From CALNBC01 sp040768925 (GTDB lineage Bacteria > Bacillota > Clostridia > Christensenellales > CALWSW01): 64,000 bases of DNA. Below are positions 35,828 through 44,177 of this stretch, one piece after another. Under the pieces are notes generated by a model, which was not told the DNA's origin, made no database searches, and saw only the letters and a program-made list of their open reading frames with translations. The stretch spans positions 186,001-250,000 of the forward strand of contig JAXGLZ010000001.1 in NCBI GenBank assembly GCA_040768925.1. The letters run 5' to 3'. Both the position numbers and the translations under genes were made by a program. Within the stretch, counting starts at the first letter, position 1. Every line of letters begins with the position of its first letter.

Positions 35828-37114
35828 ATGTTCAACCAAAGGATGGAGACGCTCAAAAGGGACGAGCTTGCCTCGCTCCAGCTTTCCCGTCTTCAGAAAA
35901 CCGTCGCCCACGCGTATGAAAACGTGGCGATGTACCGCAGAAAGCTGGACGAAGCCGGCGTTCGCCCCGGGGACATCAGGTCTTTGGAGGACATTCGGCT
36001 TCTGCCCTTTACCGTTAAGGACGATTTGCGGGACAATTATCCCTTTGGGATGTTCGCCGTCCCGATGAAAGACGTCGTCCGCGTCCATGCGTCCTCCGGC
36101 ACCACGGGCAAGGCCACGGTTGTGGGATACACGAAAAACGACCTGGAGATGTGGGCCGAAGCGGTGGCCCGCCTGGCCGTTGCCGGCGGGGCGACAAGGG
36201 ACGACATCGCCCAGATCTCCTTCGGTTACGGCCTGTTTACAGGAGCTTTGGGCCTGCATTACGGCCTGGAGCGCCTGGGCGCCACGGTCATTCCCGTTTC
36301 CGCGGGGAACACCGAGCGCCAGATCACGCTGATGCGCGATTTCGGCACCACGCTGCTCGTCGCCACGCCGAGTTACGCCATGTATCTCGCCGAAACGGCG
36401 GAAAACATGGGCGTTCTCGGCGACCTGAAACTGAAGATCGGCCTCTTGGGGGCGGAAGGCTCCACCGGGGAGCTTCGCGGCAAGATCGCGGAAAAGTTCG
36501 GCGCGGTCGTGACGGAAAACTACGGCCTTTCGGAAATCATCGGGCCCGGCGTCTCGGGGGAATGCGTCTTCCACACCGGAATGCACATCAACGAGGATCT
36601 GTTCTATGTGGAGATCCTCGACCCGAATACCGGCGAACCCGTGAACGAGGGCGAACCCGGCGAGGTGATCATCACCCCGCTGATGAAGGAAGCCCTGCCC
36701 ATATTGCGCTACCGCACCCACGACCTTTCCCGCCTGCTGCCCGGCGAATGCCCCTGCGGCAGAACGACGCGGCGCATGGCCCAGCTGACCGGCCGGACGG
36801 ACGACATGCTGATCATCCGGGGGGTGAACGTGTTCCCCAGCCAGATCGAGGGCGTGCTGCTCACCGTCAAGGGGATCGGCCCGCATTACCAGATCGTCGT
36901 CACCCGGGAACATTACCTGGACAAGCTGGAGGTCGTGGTCGAGCTGCTCGATTCTTCGCTGCTGGAAAAATGGAGCGAACTGGAGGCCGTTCAGCAGAAG
37001 ATCCAGCACGAGCTGCGCGTCATCCTCCAGATCGACGCGAAGGTTACGCTGGTTTCGCCGAACACCCTGCAACGATACGAGGGCAAGGCAAAAAGAGTCA
37101 AGGACCTGAGGTGA
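35828..37114 (+). CDS. paaK: Phenylacetate-CoA ligase family protein (copy 1)
   Basis: This 428-residue AMP-forming aryl-CoA ligase has the AMP loop SSGTTGKATVVGYT, the adenine motif ENYGLSEIIGPG, YRTHDLS and the C-terminal hinge GRTDDMLIIRGVNVFPSQIE. It joins CoA to aryl acids such as phenylacetate. The start follows AAAGGAG. It leads a group with iorA, iorB, a second paaK and an ACT protein. Together these would interconvert aromatic 2-oxoacids, aryl-CoA and free aryl acids, a route for energy from Phe, Tyr or Trp breakdown. The exact aryl substrate is unknown. Confidence 0.93.
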   Translation: MFNQRMETLKRDELASLQLSRLQKTVAHAYENVAMYRRKLDEAGVRPGDIRSLEDIRLLPFTVKDDLRDNYPFGMFAVPMKDVVRVHASSGTTGKATVVGYTKNDLEMWAEAVARLAVAGGATRDDIAQISFGYGLFTGALGLHYGLERLGATVIPVSAGNTERQITLMRDFGTTLLVATPSYAMYLAETAENMGVLGDLKLKIGLLGAEGSTGELRGKIAEKFGAVVTENYGLSEIIGPGVSGECVFHTGMHINEDLFYVEILDPNTGEPVNEGEPGEVIITPLMKEALPILRYRTHDLSRLLPGECPCGRTTRRMAQLTGRTDDMLIIRGVNVFPSQIEGVLLTVKGIGPHYQIVVTREHYLDKLEVVVELLDSSLLEKWSELEAVQQKIQHELRVILQIDAKVTLVSPNTLQRYEGKAKRVKDLR

Positions 37115-37204
37115 GGGAGACGTCGGAGGCTTTGCCCCCGAACCCCTGCCAAGGGACCGTTTGCCCCTTGGCGCCCCTTTCATTTTTATAAAGGGATTTT
37201 AAAG

Positions 37205-37330
37205 GTCGGATGTGTTCGGCCTTTATGGCGAACACATCCTTCCTTGCAAGATACCGGAATCCGTGATTCCGGCAAACGAATCCCTTTGGCGGGGGATTGG
37301 GGGGCCGCCCCCCAACGTTCCCCCATACAC
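37205..37330 (+). repeat. 3' mosaic repeat remnant, after paaK copy 1
   Basis: In the sense of the upstream gene, an 11-bp perfect hairpin (GGATGTGTTCG / CGAACACATCC) is followed by a B remnant (TCCTTGCAAGATACCGGAAT, CCGTGATTCCGGC) and an E-like hairpin (TTGGGGGGCCGCCCCCCAA). It begins about 90 bases after the stop, farther than other copies. Confidence 0.6.
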
Positions 37331-37343
37331 GGAGGTATAAGCG

Positions 37344-39092
37344 ATGAAAGAACTGATGCTGGGCAACGAAGCGATTGCCCGGGGGGCTTACGAGGCGGGG
37401 GTGACCGTCGTGTCCTCCTATCCCGGCACCCCGAGCACCGAAATCACCGAATGCGCCGCCCAATACGATGAAATTTACGCCGAATGGGCGCCGAACGAAA
37501 AAGTCGCCCTGGAGGTGGGCCTGGGCGCGGCGGTCGCCGGCGCGCGGACGATGTGCTGCATGAAGCACGTCGGCCTGAACGTGGCGGCGGATCCGCTTTT
37601 TACCGCTTCCTACACCGGGGTCAACGCCGGGCTGGTGATCGTGGCGGCGGACGACCCGGGCATGCATTCCAGCCAGAACGAGCAGGACAGCCGGTATTAC
37701 GCCAAGGCCGCCCACGTTCCCATGCTGGAAGCGGCGGACAGCGCCGAATGCAAGGCCATGGTCAAACGCGCGCTGGACCTTTCCGAGGAATACGACACCC
37801 CGGTCCTGCTTCGCGTCACCACCCGCATCGCCCACGCGAGGAGCCTTGCGGCCCTGGGCGAACGGGAAGACCGGCCGTTGAAGGGCCTTGAAAAGAACCC
37901 CAGAAAATACGTGATGATGCCCGGCTTCGCAAAAGCGCGGCACCTGGTCGTCGAGCAGCGGGAAAAGAAGCTTGCCGCGGACTGCAACGGTTTTCTTGAC
38001 CTGAACAGGCTTGAGCTTTCCGGCAAAGAGCTGGGCGTGGTCTGTTCCGGCGCGGCGTATCAGTACGTCAAAGAAGCCCTGCCAAACGCTTCGGTGCTGA
38101 AGCTGGGCATGGTCTACCCCCTGCCCTTTGATCTGGTTCAAAAGCTTTCAAACCACGTGGAAAAGCTGGCGGTGATCGAGGACGGCGAGCCCTTTTTCGA
38201 AGAAGCGATCAAAGCCGCGGGCTTTGCGGCTTTTGGCAAGGAAAAAACCGGCGTTCAGGGCGAGCTTTTCGCCAGGAAGATCGCCCATCTTTTTGCCGGC
38301 GCGCCGGACCCCGGCCCCATGGAGACGCAAAACATCCCCGTCCGGCCGCCGGTGCTTTGCCCCGGCTGCCCCCACAGAGGGCTGTTCCACACCCTGCACA
38401 AGCTGGGCGTGCGCGTTTCGGCGGACATCGGGTGCTACACCCTCGGCGCGATGCCGCCCTTAAGCGCGGCGGATACCGTCGTCTGCATGGGCGCGTCCAT
38501 CGGCATGGCCCACGGCGGCGAAAAGGCCCGGGGCCGGGAATTCGCCCAAAAGACCGTCGCCGTCATCGGCGATTCCACCTTCATGCATTCCGGCGTCACC
38601 GGGCTGATCAACGCGGTTTACAACGAGAGTACCGGCGTGGTGATCATCGCGGACAATTCCACCACCGGCATGACGGGGCATCAGGAAAACCCGGCAACCG
38701 GCAGAAACCTGAAGGGTGAAATCGCCCCCAGGGTCGATCTGGTCAAGCTCTGCCAGTCCCTGGGGATCAAGCGCGTAAGTGTGGCCGACCCCTTTGAGCT
38801 GAAGGAATTCACCGCCCTTCTCAGGGCCGAGCTGGCGGCGGAGGAACTCTCCGTCATCATCGCGAAGCGGCCCTGCGCCCTTTTGAAGTGCGTGAAGCCC
38901 GCTCCCCCGCTGTATATGACAAGCGCCTGCATCAACTGCAAGGCCTGCATGCGCTTGGGCTGCCCGGCGATCAGTGATCCCGGCACAGGGCCGCAGATCG
39001 ACCCTTCCCTTTGCGTCGGCTGCAACCTTTGCAAAAAAGTCTGCCCCGTGGGGGCCATTCAATCCACTGCCAAAAGGGGGGAAGCGGAATGA
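37344..39092 (+). CDS. iorA: Indolepyruvate:ferredoxin oxidoreductase, alpha subunit
   Basis: This 582-residue subunit oxidises aryl-2-oxoacids such as indolepyruvate to aryl-CoA, passing electrons to ferredoxin. The pyrimidine-binding part is N-terminal, and the thiamine diphosphate region lies in MGASIGMAHGGEKA and IGDSTFMHSGVTGL. The C-terminus carries two 4Fe-4S motifs, CINCKACMRLGCP and CVGCNLCKKVCP. The start follows GGAGG. The stop overlaps the iorB start by four bases. Confidence 0.97.
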   Translation: MKELMLGNEAIARGAYEAGVTVVSSYPGTPSTEITECAAQYDEIYAEWAPNEKVALEVGLGAAVAGARTMCCMKHVGLNVAADPLFTASYTGVNAGLVIVAADDPGMHSSQNEQDSRYYAKAAHVPMLEAADSAECKAMVKRALDLSEEYDTPVLLRVTTRIAHARSLAALGEREDRPLKGLEKNPRKYVMMPGFAKARHLVVEQREKKLAADCNGFLDLNRLELSGKELGVVCSGAAYQYVKEALPNASVLKLGMVYPLPFDLVQKLSNHVEKLAVIEDGEPFFEEAIKAAGFAAFGKEKTGVQGELFARKIAHLFAGAPDPGPMETQNIPVRPPVLCPGCPHRGLFHTLHKLGVRVSADIGCYTLGAMPPLSAADTVVCMGASIGMAHGGEKARGREFAQKTVAVIGDSTFMHSGVTGLINAVYNESTGVVIIADNSTTGMTGHQENPATGRNLKGEIAPRVDLVKLCQSLGIKRVSVADPFELKEFTALLRAELAAEELSVIIAKRPCALLKCVKPAPPLYMTSACINCKACMRLGCPAISDPGTGPQIDPSLCVGCNLCKKVCPVGAIQSTAKRGEAE

Positions 39093-39667
39093 TCCAGATC
39101 GTCATCGTCGGCGTGGGCGGTCAGGGAACGCTGCTCGCCAGCAAAATCCTCGGCCACATCGCCGTTTCTTCCGGGCTGGACGCCAAGGTCAGCGAAGTCC
39201 ACGGCATGAGCCAGCGCGGCGGTTCCGTCATCACCCATGTGCGCATCGCCAAAGCGGGCGAAACGGTGTACGCCCCCCTGGTTGAGCAGGGCGGGGCGGA
39301 CGCCGTCCTCGCTTTCGAGCGGCTGGAAGCCCTGCGCGCCCTGCCCTACCTCAAAGCGGGCGGAACGATGATCCTGAACGACCAGAAGATCCTGCCCATG
39401 CCGGTCATCACCGGCGCGGCAAAATACCCGGAAGACGCCCTCGACACCATCCGATCCTCGGCCAAAACCATCGCGGTGGACGCCCTTTCCGTCGCCGTCG
39501 AATGCGGCGGCGCGAAGGCCGCCAACGTCGTCATGCTCGGGGTGCTGTCCAAGCTTTTGCCCTTTGCGCCGGGGCTTTACGAGGACGCGCTGCGGGCGCT
39601 GATCAAGCCGAAGTTCATCGATCTGAACCTTGACGCTTTCGCGGCCGGCCGCGCCCTGGCCGACTGA
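39089..39667 (+). CDS. iorB: Indolepyruvate:ferredoxin oxidoreductase, beta subunit
   Basis: This 192-residue subunit is the gamma-domain homologue of 2-oxoacid oxidoreductases. It has the opening IVGVGGQGTLLASKILGH and the segment SEVHGMSQRGGSVITHVRI, both diagnostic. It overlaps iorA (ATGA), so the subunits are made in step. The start is ATG 39089 rather than the longer upstream frame. It ends 130 bases before the second paaK. Confidence 0.96.
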   Translation: MIQIVIVGVGGQGTLLASKILGHIAVSSGLDAKVSEVHGMSQRGGSVITHVRIAKAGETVYAPLVEQGGADAVLAFERLEALRALPYLKAGGTMILNDQKILPMPVITGAAKYPEDALDTIRSSAKTIAVDALSVAVECGGAKAANVVMLGVLSKLLPFAPGLYEDALRALIKPKFIDLNLDAFAAGRALAD

Positions 39668-39797
39668 CCCCGCCCCGGCCCGGGCGGGGCGGAACAACTT
39701 TAACCCGCTTCACGTTTTCGATTTCAACGCTTGCCCTAGCCAAAGCGGGGCAAAAAACGCCCCCGCCCGGCATCCAGACACGAAAAGAGGTATCAAA

Positions 39798-41117
39798 ATG
39801 GCGACAAAGACCGTACACAATCCGGAGATGGAACTCATGCCCCGAGACCAGCTCCAGCTTTTGCAGCAGTACAGGCTCAGAAACACGGTCCAGTATCTTT
39901 ACGACCATTCGCCTTTTTACAGGAAGCGGCTGGAAGAGGCCGGCGCCCGGCCCGAGCAGATCAGAACCCTGGACGACATCCGCCGCCTGCCCTTCACCGT
40001 CAAGTACGACCTGAGGGACAATTACCCGGACGGCATCTTTTCCGCCCCGACGGAGCAGATCGTCCGCTACCACGTTTCCTCCGGCACCACGGGCAAGCCC
40101 ACGGTCGTGGGCTGCACCCGGCACGATCTGGACATGTGGACGGACTGCGTCGCCCGTTCCCTGGGCGCGGCGGGCTGCACCAGGCACGACATCGCCCAGG
40201 TCGCCTACGGCTACGGCCTGTTCACCGGCGGACTCGGCCTGCACGACGGCTGCCAGGCTTACGGCGTCACCGTCATCCCCGCGTCCTCGGGCAACACCGC
40301 CCGCCAGCTCATGCTGATGCAGGATTTGAAGCCCACCGTCCTTTGCTGCACGCCCAGCTACGCCCTTTACCTGGGCGAGGCGCTGCACAAGCAGGGGATT
40401 TCTCCCGGGGATCTTTCCCTTCGCGTGGGGATCTTCGGCGCGGAACCCTGGACCGAGGAGATGCGCGCGAGGATCGAGGAGCTGCTCGGCATCGACGCCA
40501 TCGACATCTACGGCCTTTCCGAAACCTCCGGCCCGGGCGTGGCCGTCGAATGCGTCGAGGCGAAGCGCGGCCTGCACTTCTGGGAGGACAATTTCATCTT
40601 CGAGATCCTGGACCCCGAAACCCTGGAACCGAAGCCGGACGGCGAATACGGCGAGCTGGTGATCACCACCATCAACCGCACCGGCATGCCCACCTTGCGC
40701 TACAGAACGCGGGACATCACCCGCATCCTGCCGGAACCCTGCGTCTGCGGCCGCACCCACAGGCGGATCGACCGCTTAAAGGGCAGAAGCGACGACATGC
40801 TGATCATCCGGGGCGTGAACGTCTTCCCCAGCCAGATCGAATCCGTCCTTGCGGGCTTGCGGGGCATCATGCCCCATTACCGCATCATCGTGGACCGGAA
40901 GAACAACCTGGACACTTTGGACGTCGAAGTGGAGCTCGCGCCGGATATGCCGTTTGACGAGGTGAAGACCATCGAAAAACTGCGCTCCGAGATCGAAAAA
41001 GGCATCCACGCCACCCTCGGCCTTTCCGCCGGGGTGCACCTCGTGCAGCCGAACACCATCGAGCGCAGCGAGGGCAAGGCCAAGCGCGTGAGTGACCTTC
41101 GCAGGGTTTACGATTGA
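39798..41117 (+). CDS. paaK: Phenylacetate-CoA ligase family protein (copy 2)
   Basis: This 439-residue aryl-CoA ligase is similar to the first copy, with SSGTTGKPTVVGCT, DIYGLSETSGPG and GRSDDMLIIRGVNVFPSQIE. The start is ATG 39798, 7 bases after AGAGG. Two ligases around one IorAB pair suggest two aryl acids, or opposite directions (acid activation and ATP recovery from aryl-CoA). In archaea an ADP-forming synthetase often fills the second role. Confidence 0.93.
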   Translation: MATKTVHNPEMELMPRDQLQLLQQYRLRNTVQYLYDHSPFYRKRLEEAGARPEQIRTLDDIRRLPFTVKYDLRDNYPDGIFSAPTEQIVRYHVSSGTTGKPTVVGCTRHDLDMWTDCVARSLGAAGCTRHDIAQVAYGYGLFTGGLGLHDGCQAYGVTVIPASSGNTARQLMLMQDLKPTVLCCTPSYALYLGEALHKQGISPGDLSLRVGIFGAEPWTEEMRARIEELLGIDAIDIYGLSETSGPGVAVECVEAKRGLHFWEDNFIFEILDPETLEPKPDGEYGELVITTINRTGMPTLRYRTRDITRILPEPCVCGRTHRRIDRLKGRSDDMLIIRGVNVFPSQIESVLAGLRGIMPHYRIIVDRKNNLDTLDVEVELAPDMPFDEVKTIEKLRSEIEKGIHATLGLSAGVHLVQPNTIERSEGKAKRVSDLRRVYD

Positions 41118-41311
41118 CGAAAGGGCGATTGCGCGCCCGCCGCAAAGGCGCGATCCGTTTTTGCGGCGGGCGCGGCAGTCACACGGAAGATTGGAATACT
41201 TCACCCCGATCGTTGCGTATGGAACACATTCGTAGTAAAATAGAATCGAAAAGCCCTTCGCCGCCGGCGAGCAGTTCGCCGCGCTTCCTTTCAACCTTCC
41301 GGAGGTATGAC

Positions 41312-41746
41312 ATGTTTATCCGCCAGATTTCCGTCTTTATTGAAAACCGAAAGGGCCGTCTGGCCGAATTCTGCCGCCTTCTTGGCGAAAACGGGATCGA
41401 TATGATCGCCATCACCATCGCCGACACCACCAGCTTCGGCATTTTGCGGGCGATCGTTGACGACACGGACCGGGCGGTTAAAGTGCTTCGCGACGCGAAT
41501 TACGCCGTCACCGTCACCGAGGTGCTGGCCGTCGCCATAGACGACCGGCCCGGCGGCCTGGCCGTCGCCCTGGAAAAGCTGCGCGACGCGGGCATCAGCG
41601 TTGAATACCTGTATTCCTTTGTCCGCCATATCGAAAGCCAGTGCGTCATCCTGTTTAGGGTGGACGATCCCACCCTGGCCGTCAAGGTGTTCAACGACGG
41701 CGGCGTGCGCCTGCTCTCGTTTGAGGAGGTCGTCAAACACAAATAA
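41312..41746 (+). CDS. Tandem ACT-domain protein
   Basis: This 144-residue protein is made of two ACT folds (about residues 2-68 and 70-140). ACT domains bind amino acids. The first starts QISVFIENRKGRLAEFCRLLGENGIDM and the second EVLAVAIDDRPGGLAVALEKLRDAGI. Proteins of this size are often encoded next to PaaK and IorAB genes, so it probably senses an aromatic amino acid for the pathway. ATG 41312 is behind GGAGG. Confidence 0.88.
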   Translation: MFIRQISVFIENRKGRLAEFCRLLGENGIDMIAITIADTTSFGILRAIVDDTDRAVKVLRDANYAVTVTEVLAVAIDDRPGGLAVALEKLRDAGISVEYLYSFVRHIESQCVILFRVDDPTLAVKVFNDGGVRLLSFEEVVKHK

Positions 41747-41800
41747 CAGGGCGTCCAAGCGGCCTGCGGGGCTTTGCCGCCATGAGGTTGAAGGCAAAGC
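41747..41800 (+). repeat. 3' mosaic repeat remnant, after the ACT gene
   Basis: Only the start of palindrome A remains (CAGGGCGTCCAAGCGGCC, then GCGGGGCTTTGCCGCC), directly after the stop and in sense. The first bases match copy 4 (CAACAGGGCGTCAAAGCGG). Confidence 0.55.
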
Positions 41801-41830
41801 TCCAAATTCTGGTTTTATCGATCATCTGAG

Positions 41831-41858
41831 CGGCTCTTCGGGGCCGTTTTTGTTTTTT
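41831..41858 (+). terminator. Terminator of the paaK-iorAB operon
   Basis: CGGCTC and GGGCCG form a stem closed by a TTCG tetraloop, followed by TTTTTGTTTTTT. Confidence 0.9.
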
Positions 41859-41892
41859 CCAGCAAAAAACGGGAAAAAGTGTTCGTGTTCGC

Positions 41893-41920
41893 TTGAAATC
41901 CGCAATGATTCTGATAAAAT
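41893..41920 (+). promoter_or_regulatory. Promoter for uvrB (and uvrA)
   Basis: TTGAAA at 41893-41898 and TAAAAT at 41915-41920 are 16 bases apart, with an extended TGA before the -10. No clear LexA box (GAAC-N4-GTTC) is seen. Confidence 0.65.
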
Positions 41921-41934
41921 GGGATAGCATTAGG

Positions 41935-42022
41935 GCCTGCCGGCATCCTCCGAAACGGGCGGATTTCTGCGGCAGGCAAGATGCTTTCCCGAGGGCGGGG
42001 GCTGCGCCGATGGGAAAGCATC
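41935..42022 (+). other. Structured uvrB leader, two stable hairpins
   Basis: Starting about 8 bases after the expected transcription start, GCCTGCCG (41935-41942) pairs with CGGCAGGC (41970-41977). GATGCTTTCCC (41980-41990) then pairs perfectly with GGGAAAGCATC (42012-42022). Confidence 0.55.
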
Positions 42023-42104
42023 GCGGTATGACACAAAAAGACGCCGGAAGATGCCTGTTGAGCGGTTGTGCCGGCAGGCCCTTACGGAGGATGAAATAAG
42101 AAAA

Positions 42105-44141
42105 ATGAACGAATTCAAAATAGTTTCGGATTACCGGCCCGCGGGCGACCAGCCGGAGGCGATCGACGCTCTGGCCGAGGGGATCATCGGGGGGAAGGAA
42201 ACCCAGGTGCTGCTCGGCGTCACCGGTTCGGGCAAGACCTTTACCATGGCCAACGTCATCGAACGGGTGCAGATGCCCACTTTGGTGCTGGCCCACAACA
42301 AAACGCTGGCCGCCCAGCTCTGCAACGAGTTCAAGGCGTTTTTCCCGGACTCGGCGGTGGAGTACTTTGTTTCGTATTACGATTATTACCAGCCGGAGGC
42401 ATATATCCCCTCCTCGGACGCTTACATCGAAAAGGTCGCCACCGTCAACGACGAGATCGACAAGCTGCGCCACAGCGCCACCTGCGCGCTGAACGAGCGG
42501 AAGGACGTGATCATCGTCGCCTCCGTCAGCTGTATTTACGGCCTGGGCGACCCTTCGGAATACCTGAAGCTTTCCATTTCCCTGCGCCCGGGCATGCGGA
42601 TCGACCGGGACGAGGTGATCCGCCGCCTGGTGGACATCCAGTACGAGCGGAACGATTTTGACCTCGTGCGCGGCACCTTCCGGGTCCGGGGGGACGTTTT
42701 GGAGATCCTGCCCTCCAATTCGGAAAAATCCGCCGTCCGGGTGGAATTTTTTGGCGACGAGATCGAAAAAATCAGCGAGGTTTCCTCGGTCACCGGGGCG
42801 GTGCTGGCGAATCTGAACCACGCCGCCATTTTCCCCGCCAGCCACTACGCCACCAGCCGGGAAAAGATGGAGCCTGCGCTGAAGCTGATCGAGCGCGACT
42901 TGGAGCTTCGGCTGGACGAACTGCTTTCCGAAAAAAAGCTGGTGGAGGAGCAGCGCCTGCGCCAGCGCACCACTTACGACATGGAAATGATGCGGGAGAT
43001 CGGCTATTGCTCCGGGATCGAGAATTATTCCCGCTATTTTGACGGCAGAAAGCCCGGCGAGCCGCCGTATACGCTGATCGACTATTTTCCGGACAAATTC
43101 CTGCTGATCGTGGACGAATCCCACGTCACCCTGCCCCAGGTCCGGGGCATGTACGCCGGGGACCGGTCCAGGAAGCAGACCCTGGTGGACTACGGCTTCC
43201 GCCTGCCCGCCGCGTTCGACAACCGGCCTTTGAAGTTCGACGAATTCCGGTCAAGGATCGGCCAGCGGATCTTCGTTTCCGCCACGCCGGGGGATTACGA
43301 GCTGAACGAGACCGGCGGCGAGATCGTCGAGCAGATCATCCGCCCCACCGGCCTTGTGGACCCGGAGGTGGAGGTCCGCCCCGTTCATGGCCAGGTGGAC
43401 GACCTGCTGGGCGAAATTCGAAAGACCGCGGCCAAGGGCTTCCGCACCCTGGTCACCACGCTGACGAAGCGGATGGCGGAAAACCTGACGGAATACTTCG
43501 AATCCATGGGCGTTAAGGTGCGCTATATGCACTCCGAGATCGCGACCATCGAGCGCATGGAGATCATCCGGGACCTGCGCCTGGGCGAGTTCGACGTGCT
43601 GGTTGGCATCAACCTCCTGCGGGAAGGGCTGGATTTGCCGGAAGTCGCCCTGGTCGCCATACTGGACGCGGACAAGGAGGGCTTTTTGCGCTCCGCCACA
43701 TCCCTGATCCAGACCATCGGCCGCGCCGCCAGGAACGCGGACAGCCGGGTGGTCATGTACGCGGACCATATCACCGATTCCATGCGCACCGCCATGGATG
43801 AAACGGCGAGAAGGCGCGCGCTCCAGGAGCGGTTCAATTCGGAGCACGGCATCGTTCCCCAAACGGTCATCAAAGAAGTGCGGGACGTTCTGGAAGTCTC
43901 CAGCAAGCGGGACGTCAAGGACGAAATGCCCGAGGACGAGCGGCGGGAAAAGGCCGCCATCATCGAGGAGCAGATGCGCGCCGCCGCGGCGGAGCTGGAT
44001 TTTGAAACCGCCGCAAAGCTGCGGGACGAGCTGTTTGCGCTGCGCGGCAGCGCCCCGGGCAAGCAGCCGGAGAAAAAGCCCGGCACCGCGGGGTACGCCC
44101 GCCCGGCAAGGGAGCGGGGCAGGAAATCCACAAAACGTTAA
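42105..44141 (+). CDS. uvrB: UvrABC system protein B
   Basis: This 678-residue helicase-like damage-verification subunit of nucleotide excision repair has Walker A GVTGSGKT (residues 38-45), the beta-hairpin YYQPEAYIPSSDAYIEK, DESH at 337-340, and a C-terminal UVR motif (EEQMRAAAAELDFETAAKLRDEL) for UvrC contact. I chose ATG 42105, although its GGAGG is 14 bases upstream, because the protein then starts at the conserved FKIVSDYRPAGDQP; a two-codon ORF ATG-AAA-TAA lies between. uvrA follows 36 bases on. Confidence 0.96.
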   Translation: MNEFKIVSDYRPAGDQPEAIDALAEGIIGGKETQVLLGVTGSGKTFTMANVIERVQMPTLVLAHNKTLAAQLCNEFKAFFPDSAVEYFVSYYDYYQPEAYIPSSDAYIEKVATVNDEIDKLRHSATCALNERKDVIIVASVSCIYGLGDPSEYLKLSISLRPGMRIDRDEVIRRLVDIQYERNDFDLVRGTFRVRGDVLEILPSNSEKSAVRVEFFGDEIEKISEVSSVTGAVLANLNHAAIFPASHYATSREKMEPALKLIERDLELRLDELLSEKKLVEEQRLRQRTTYDMEMMREIGYCSGIENYSRYFDGRKPGEPPYTLIDYFPDKFLLIVDESHVTLPQVRGMYAGDRSRKQTLVDYGFRLPAAFDNRPLKFDEFRSRIGQRIFVSATPGDYELNETGGEIVEQIIRPTGLVDPEVEVRPVHGQVDDLLGEIRKTAAKGFRTLVTTLTKRMAENLTEYFESMGVKVRYMHSEIATIERMEIIRDLRLGEFDVLVGINLLREGLDLPEVALVAILDADKEGFLRSATSLIQTIGRAARNADSRVVMYADHITDSMRTAMDETARRRALQERFNSEHGIVPQTVIKEVRDVLEVSSKRDVKDEMPEDERREKAAIIEEQMRAAAAELDFETAAKLRDELFALRGSAPGKQPEKKPGTAGYARPARERGRKSTKR

Positions 44142-44177
44142 CCATTGAAGCAAATTTTAACATACCAAAGAGGCAGC

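Noticed and set aside
41893..42104. LexA/SOS box before uvrB
   Set aside because: GTTCGTGTTCG looks suggestive but has no matching GAAC half-site at the required spacing.
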